Below, one piece after another: positions 60,271-64,000 of a stretch of DNA of 64,000 bases. The position numbers were made by a program, and so were the translations under genes. Source of the stretch: an uncultured Lachnospiraceae bacterium (GTDB taxonomy: Bacteria; Bacillota; Clostridia; Lachnospirales; Lachnospiraceae); contig CAJUSS010000004.1 of NCBI GenBank assembly GCA_910588895.1, forward strand, positions 1-64,000. Reading direction: 5' to 3'. The notes below the pieces were generated by a model that saw only the letters and a list, made by a program, of their open reading frames with translations, had not been told where the DNA came from and made no database searches. Position 1 is the stretch's first letter, and every line of letters starts with the position of its first letter.

Positions 60271-62091
60271 ATGTGCGGGATAATCGGTTATTCAGGTCCT
60301 CTGGAAGCCAAAAGGCTTCTGATCGAGGGCCTTGCAGGCTTGGAATATCGCGGCTATGACAGTGCAGGGATCGCCTTTTTCGATACGGTCTCCCAGGTCC
60401 GGCTTGTAAAACAGGTAGGAAAGGTGGCCGCCTTAAAGGAGACCTGCGAAAAGCTGCAGGGAAGCTCCCACTGTGGGATCGGCCACACCCGATGGGCCAC
60501 CCACGGCGGTGTCACCAATGCGAACGCCCACCCTCACCAGGCAGGGCGCATCACCTTGATCCACAACGGGATCATCGAGAACTATCATCAGCTGACAGAG
60601 GAGTTCGGGCTGCAGGATAAGCTGGTCTCCCAGACCGACAGCGAGGTGGCCGCCCACGTCCTAGATCATTTTTACAAGGACGATCCCTTTACGGCGATCC
60701 AGGAGCTGGTCAGGCGGTCGGAGGGCTCCTATGCCTTCTGTATCCTTTTTGCCGACCGGCCAGGGGAGGTCTATGCGATCCGCAAGACCAGTCCCTTAGT
60801 GGCTGCGTACACCCATTCCGGCGCTCTGATCGCCTCGGATCTGACGGCATTGATCCCCTACACCCACTCTTATTTCGTGGTGCCGGAGGGGGAGCTGGTC
60901 CGTCTCACCCCTTATAAGGTCCAGACCTATCGTCTGGACGATCTTTCGAAGACCCAGCCGGAAACAATGACGGTCAACTGGAACATGGATGCCGCCATGA
61001 AGAACGGATTCCCTCATTTCATGCTGAAGGAGATCCATGAACAGCCGGAGGCCATGAAGAACACGGTACTCCCCAGGCTGAGCAAAGGGCTGCCCGACCT
61101 TTCCGAAGACGGCATCCCCGATGCGCTCTTCCTCTCCTGCTCCCAGGTCCACATCGTGGCCTGCGGCACTGCCATGCATGCTGGGATGGTGGCGAGGACC
61201 ATCATGGAGCCTTTGCTCCGCATCCCGGTGACCGTCACCATCGCCTCGGAATTCCGTTACCAGCAGCCGCTGATCGATGAGGACACCCTGGTGATCGTCA
61301 TCTCCCAGTCCGGTGAGACAGTGGATACCATCGCCGCTATGGGGCTTGCTAAGGCATACGGATCCAAGACCCTGGCGATCGTCAATGTGAAGGGATCCAC
61401 CATCGCCCGGGAGAGCCAGTATGTCCTCTACACCCACGCCGGCCCGGAGATCGCCGTGGCCAGCACCAAAGCCTATTCCGTCCAGTTAGCCGCCCTGTAT
61501 CTGATCACCTGCCGCATGGCGCTGGTGCGCGGACGATATACAAACGAGCAGGCCGTGACCTTCCTGCAGGAGTTCCTGGACGTGATCCCGGCCATGGAAG
61601 ACATGATCCGGCGAAAAGACGAGATGAAGGCCGTAGTTTCCCACATCATCAACAGTCCCGATGCCTTTTTTATCGGCAGGGGACTGGACTATGCCTTCTC
61701 TCTGGAAGGGGCTCTGAAGCTGAAGGAGATCTCCTACATCCATTCAGAGGCGTACGCCGCAGGGGAATTAAAACACGGCACCATCGCCCTGATCTCAGAT
61801 AAGGTACCGGTGATCGCGATCGCCACTCAGGATGACATCTTCGCCAAATCCATGTCCAATGTGCGGGAGGTCAAAGCCAGAGGCGCCTTTGTGATCCTCG
61901 TCACCAAGGAGGGAAAGGACGTCTCTGCGGATCTGGCCGATGTCCACATCACGATCCCGGCTGTCCAGGACATCTTCACCGTGTTCCCCATCGCGGTGGT
62001 GCTGCAGCTGATCGCATACTACGCCTCCCTGGGGAAGGGCCTGGATGTAGATCAACCGCGTAACCTGGCGAAATCCGTCACCGTCGAATGA
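60271..62091 (+). CDS. glmS: Glutamine:fructose-6-phosphate aminotransferase
   Basis: Makes glucosamine 6-phosphate, the first step to UDP-GlcNAc for peptidoglycan. Starts MCGIIGYSG with the nucleophile Cys2 of the glutaminase domain (GHTRWATHGGVT, NGIIENY), followed by two SIS sugar isomerase domains (VACGTAMHAG, ISQSGETVDTI, GRGLDYAFSLEGALKLKEIS) and the C-terminal DQPRNLAKSVTVE. 606 aa. GGAGG lies seven bases before the ATG. Regulated by the ribozyme upstream. Confidence 0.98.
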   Translation: MCGIIGYSGPLEAKRLLIEGLAGLEYRGYDSAGIAFFDTVSQVRLVKQVGKVAALKETCEKLQGSSHCGIGHTRWATHGGVTNANAHPHQAGRITLIHNGIIENYHQLTEEFGLQDKLVSQTDSEVAAHVLDHFYKDDPFTAIQELVRRSEGSYAFCILFADRPGEVYAIRKTSPLVAAYTHSGALIASDLTALIPYTHSYFVVPEGELVRLTPYKVQTYRLDDLSKTQPETMTVNWNMDAAMKNGFPHFMLKEIHEQPEAMKNTVLPRLSKGLPDLSEDGIPDALFLSCSQVHIVACGTAMHAGMVARTIMEPLLRIPVTVTIASEFRYQQPLIDEDTLVIVISQSGETVDTIAAMGLAKAYGSKTLAIVNVKGSTIARESQYVLYTHAGPEIAVASTKAYSVQLAALYLITCRMALVRGRYTNEQAVTFLQEFLDVIPAMEDMIRRKDEMKAVVSHIINSPDAFFIGRGLDYAFSLEGALKLKEISYIHSEAYAAGELKHGTIALISDKVPVIAIATQDDIFAKSMSNVREVKARGAFVILVTKEGKDVSADLADVHITIPAVQDIFTVFPIAVVLQLIAYYASLGKGLDVDQPRNLAKSVTVE

Positions 62092-62116
62092 TATGTAAAA
62101 GGGGTCGATGAACGCA

Positions 62117-62216
62117 AGGGGGCAGTCACAAAATGACCGATCCACAGGATATAAGGCGCTGACGTCATGACCAGCATCAGCCATCCTAAGATCGCCGCAT
62201 TTTGCGACTGCCCCCT
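62117..62216. repeat. Terminal-inverted-repeat element after glmS
   Basis: AGGGGGCAGTCACAAAATG (62117-62135) faces its inverted copy (62198-62216) at 18 of 19 positions; the unit is 100 bp and starts 25 bases after the glmS stop, with CTCTTTATC following. It matches the architecture of 8023-8117 and shares GTCxCAAAA. It likely ends the glmS transcript. Confidence 0.6.
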
Positions 62217-62245
62217 CTTTATCTTACTATGAAGATCTCTGCACG

Positions 62246-63394
62246 CTACATCCCAAAGATCCTCGCCGCCTCTTTCATGTTCTCCCGGATCTTCACCTTA
62301 AACGGACATCGCCCTTCACAAGCCCCACACCGCACACATTCCCCGGCATGGTGCTCCAGACTCTTATAATGCTCCCGCACTGTCTCCGGCACTTCCCCCT
62401 GGGCCTTTACCAGGTTTAAGAACTTGGTGACGGAAGCTACATCGATCTGCGCCGGACATGGCGCACAATGGCTGCAGTACATGCAATGCCCTTCCCAGCT
62501 GATCTTGGGGAAGGAGGCGAAGGCCGGCGCATAATCCTTCTCTTCCTCCGACGCATCCTCATAGGATACGCTCTTTTCCAGCTGCTCCACCGAGTGAGCG
62601 CCTGCCAGGACGGTGGCTACTGCCGGGCGGGTAAGGGCATAGTGGATGCACTGGGCCGGGGTGAGGGCTTTTCCGGCCGGGGACAGCTTCTCATCCAGCA
62701 GATCGCCGCCGCCAAAAGCCTTCATGACGGTGATCCCCACGCCCATCCGCTGGCAGACCTCGTACAGCTTTTGGCGCTCCGGATCCATGTTCACCAGCTT
62801 CTCCCGATAATGCTCCTCCTTCCAAAGGTCCTCCACATCCTCGGAAGCCGGCTGCAGATCATAGCAGGGATTGACGCTGAACATCAGCACCTCTGTATGT
62901 CCGCTCTCCACTGCTTTCAGCGCTACCTGCGGATTATGGCTGCTCAGACCGATATGCCGGATCCTCCCGGACGCTTTAAGCTCCAGGACATACTCCAGCA
63001 CCGGTCCCTGGGCGATCTCATCCCAGTCCTTTAAAGAATCCACATAGTGGATCATCCCCACATCGATATAGTCGGTCTGCAAAAGAGACATCATCTCCTC
63101 AAAGCCGGCCTTCACCTCCTCGATCTTACGGCTGCGCTCATACTGCCCGTTCTTCCAGATCGAACAGATATGGGACTGGATGATGAACTTCTCCCGCCGG
63201 CTTTTCAGCGCCTCCCCCACACTCCTTCGCACCTCCGGGTTGGACGTATACAGATCAAAATAGTTGATCCCATACCGATCTGCCGCGTCAAAAAGCCGCT
63301 CTGTGTTCTTACAGCCATCCTCGGCAAACCCCTCGCAGCCCATGCCGATCTCACTTACCATCAAGCCTGTGCCGCCTAACGCACGATATCGCAT
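62246..63394 (-). CDS. Aldo/keto reductase with ferredoxin-type domain
   Basis: Aldo/keto reductase barrel (about 1-280) fused to a C-terminal domain with two Cys sets, CMYCSHCAPCP and CVRCGACEGRCP, which should bind two 4Fe-4S clusters. 382 aa. In the barrel the catalytic region is odd: after Asp in YFDLYTSNPE the usual Tyr five residues on is Asn, and the usual Lys position reads FIIQSHIC; the later His (GMIHYVDS) is kept. So NADPH-type reduction is uncertain. I start at the ATG at 63394, nine bases after AAAGGAGG; a GTG three codons earlier touches that site. No functional neighbour. Confidence 0.85.
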   Translation of the reverse strand: MRYRALGGTGLMVSEIGMGCEGFAEDGCKNTERLFDAADRYGINYFDLYTSNPEVRRSVGEALKSRREKFIIQSHICSIWKNGQYERSRKIEEVKAGFEEMMSLLQTDYIDVGMIHYVDSLKDWDEIAQGPVLEYVLELKASGRIRHIGLSSHNPQVALKAVESGHTEVLMFSVNPCYDLQPASEDVEDLWKEEHYREKLVNMDPERQKLYEVCQRMGVGITVMKAFGGGDLLDEKLSPAGKALTPAQCIHYALTRPAVATVLAGAHSVEQLEKSVSYEDASEEEKDYAPAFASFPKISWEGHCMYCSHCAPCPAQIDVASVTKFLNLVKAQGEVPETVREHYKSLEHHAGECVRCGACEGRCPFKVKIRENMKEAARIFGM

Positions 63395-63509
63395 ATCCTG
63401 CACCCTCCTTTGAACGTATGTTCTATATCTGTCTGCTCATCATACCACACGCTCCCTGCCTCTACAAGACTTTTTCCGCGGCAGGGATATCATCGGCAGT
63501 CACTTTCCC

Positions 63510-64000
63510 CTAAAAGCCCCGCCTCCATGTCCCCGGCGCGAACAGCAAGAGCATGGGGAAGATCTCCAGCCTCCCGGCCAGCATATCGAACATAAAGACA
63601 TACTTGGAAAAAGCCGAAAAGCCGCTCCAATTACAGGTAGGTCCCACCTTTGACAGGCCGGGACCGATGTTATTGAACGTGGCAGCCACCGCCGTCATAT
63701 TGGTGGTCAGGTCAAAGCCGTCCAGGCTGACTAAGAGCAGGGATGCGGCAAAGATGAACGCATAGGCCAAAAAGTACCCGTTTGCAGACCGGATCACATT
63801 GTGCTCCAGCTTTTTTCCCTCCAGCTTTAAGATCTTCACGCTTTGGGGATGGGTCAGGTTCCCCAGCTCTCGTTTCACCTGCTTAAAGGCGATCAGGATC
63901 CTGGACACCTTCATCCCGCCGCCCGTGCTGCCCGCGCAGGCCCCCACGAACATCAGGACCACCAGGATCGTCTTGGAAAATTCCGGCCACAGGTCAAAGT
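63510..64000 (-). CDS. TrkH-family potassium uptake protein, N-terminal part outside window
   Basis: C-terminal end of a Trk/Ktr potassium channel subunit. The frame is open to the window edge (FDLWPEFSKTILVVLMFVGA). The selectivity-type segments GACAGSTGGGMKVSRI and TNMTAVAATFNNIGPGLSKVG, and the final MLAGRLEIFPMLLLFAPGTW, are family features. The remaining 5' part and a likely trkA partner lie beyond 64000. Confidence 0.9.
   Translation of the reverse strand, partial: FDLWPEFSKTILVVLMFVGACAGSTGGGMKVSRILIAFKQVKRELGNLTHPQSVKILKLEGKKLEHNVIRSANGYFLAYAFIFAASLLLVSLDGFDLTTNMTAVAATFNNIGPGLSKVGPTCNWSGFSAFSKYVFMFDMLAGRLEIFPMLLLFAPGTWRRGF

Overview
The window looks like chromosomal DNA from an anaerobic Firmicute of class Clostridia, most likely a Lachnospiraceae member. 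The evidence is the Gram-positive gene set and order: rplU-prp-rpmA with an N-terminally extended L27, SepF, Gram-positive SOS boxes at lexA, a glmS ribozyme, radC-mreCD-PBP2-minCDE-rodA-mgsA, the anaerobic GlpA/GlpB-like/DUF1667 trio, and Shine-Dalgarno sequences of the AAAGGAGG type throughout. GC content is middling, with strong use of ATC and GATC-containing codons. No rRNA, tRNA, CRISPR array, phage or complete insertion sequence was seen.

Region by region. 1-8 kb: a cut-off AEC permease, a coiled-coil protein of unknown role, a TrmH-type rRNA methylase, a small membrane protein, then Dus, TtcA-like and tyrosine-recombinase genes on the plus strand. These end in a palindrome that is both terminator-like and dif-like. 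A LysM/YneA-like gene and lexA follow, divergent and sharing three SOS boxes. 8-13 kb: ribosome assembly and NAD genes read leftward (rplU-prp-rpmA-obg-yhbY-nadD-yqeK-rsfS). 13-19 kb: cytidylate-kinase-like, rluD-lspA, aroB, and a HlyD-like/yggS/sepF division cluster. 19-29 kb: a P-loop protein, a D,D-carboxypeptidase, and the cell shape and division operon DUF4321-radC-mreC-mreD-PBP2-minC-minD-minE-rodA-mgsA, which lacks mreB. 29-39.5 kb: a YnbB-like lyase, miaA, and miaB-mutS-mutL, with an ECF transporter subunit and a broken GNAT gene inserted between mutL and miaA. 39.5-42.3 kb: a blaI-blaR1-like pair behind an 18-bp perfect operator palindrome. 42.4-48 kb: glycerol use (glpP-glpK-glpA-glpB-like-DUF1667). 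48.3-50.4 kb: marR-TSUP and a lipoprotein. 50.6-53.7 kb: two MATE pumps, one behind a leader that looks like a transcription attenuator. 53.8-55.7 kb: divergent fructose-6-phosphate aldolase-like and zinc alcohol dehydrogenase genes. 55.7-62.1 kb: an LCP ligase and an NlpC/P60 hydrolase, divergent from glmS with its ribozyme. 62.2-64 kb: an iron-sulfur aldo/keto reductase and a cut-off TrkH.

The genes tie together around envelope growth (PBP2/RodA/MreCD, Min, SepF, LspA, LCP, NlpC, GlmS, carboxypeptidase), ribosome and tRNA maturation, and DNA repair (LexA, RadC, MutSL). About four fifths of the genes lie on the minus strand, so that is probably the leading strand here. The items I consider most worth following up are the MATE leader (53481-53716), the dif-like palindrome beside the tyrosine recombinase (6712-6769), a small family of dispersed intergenic repeats, and the missing mreB. 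All family names come from reading the sequence; no search or alignment was run.
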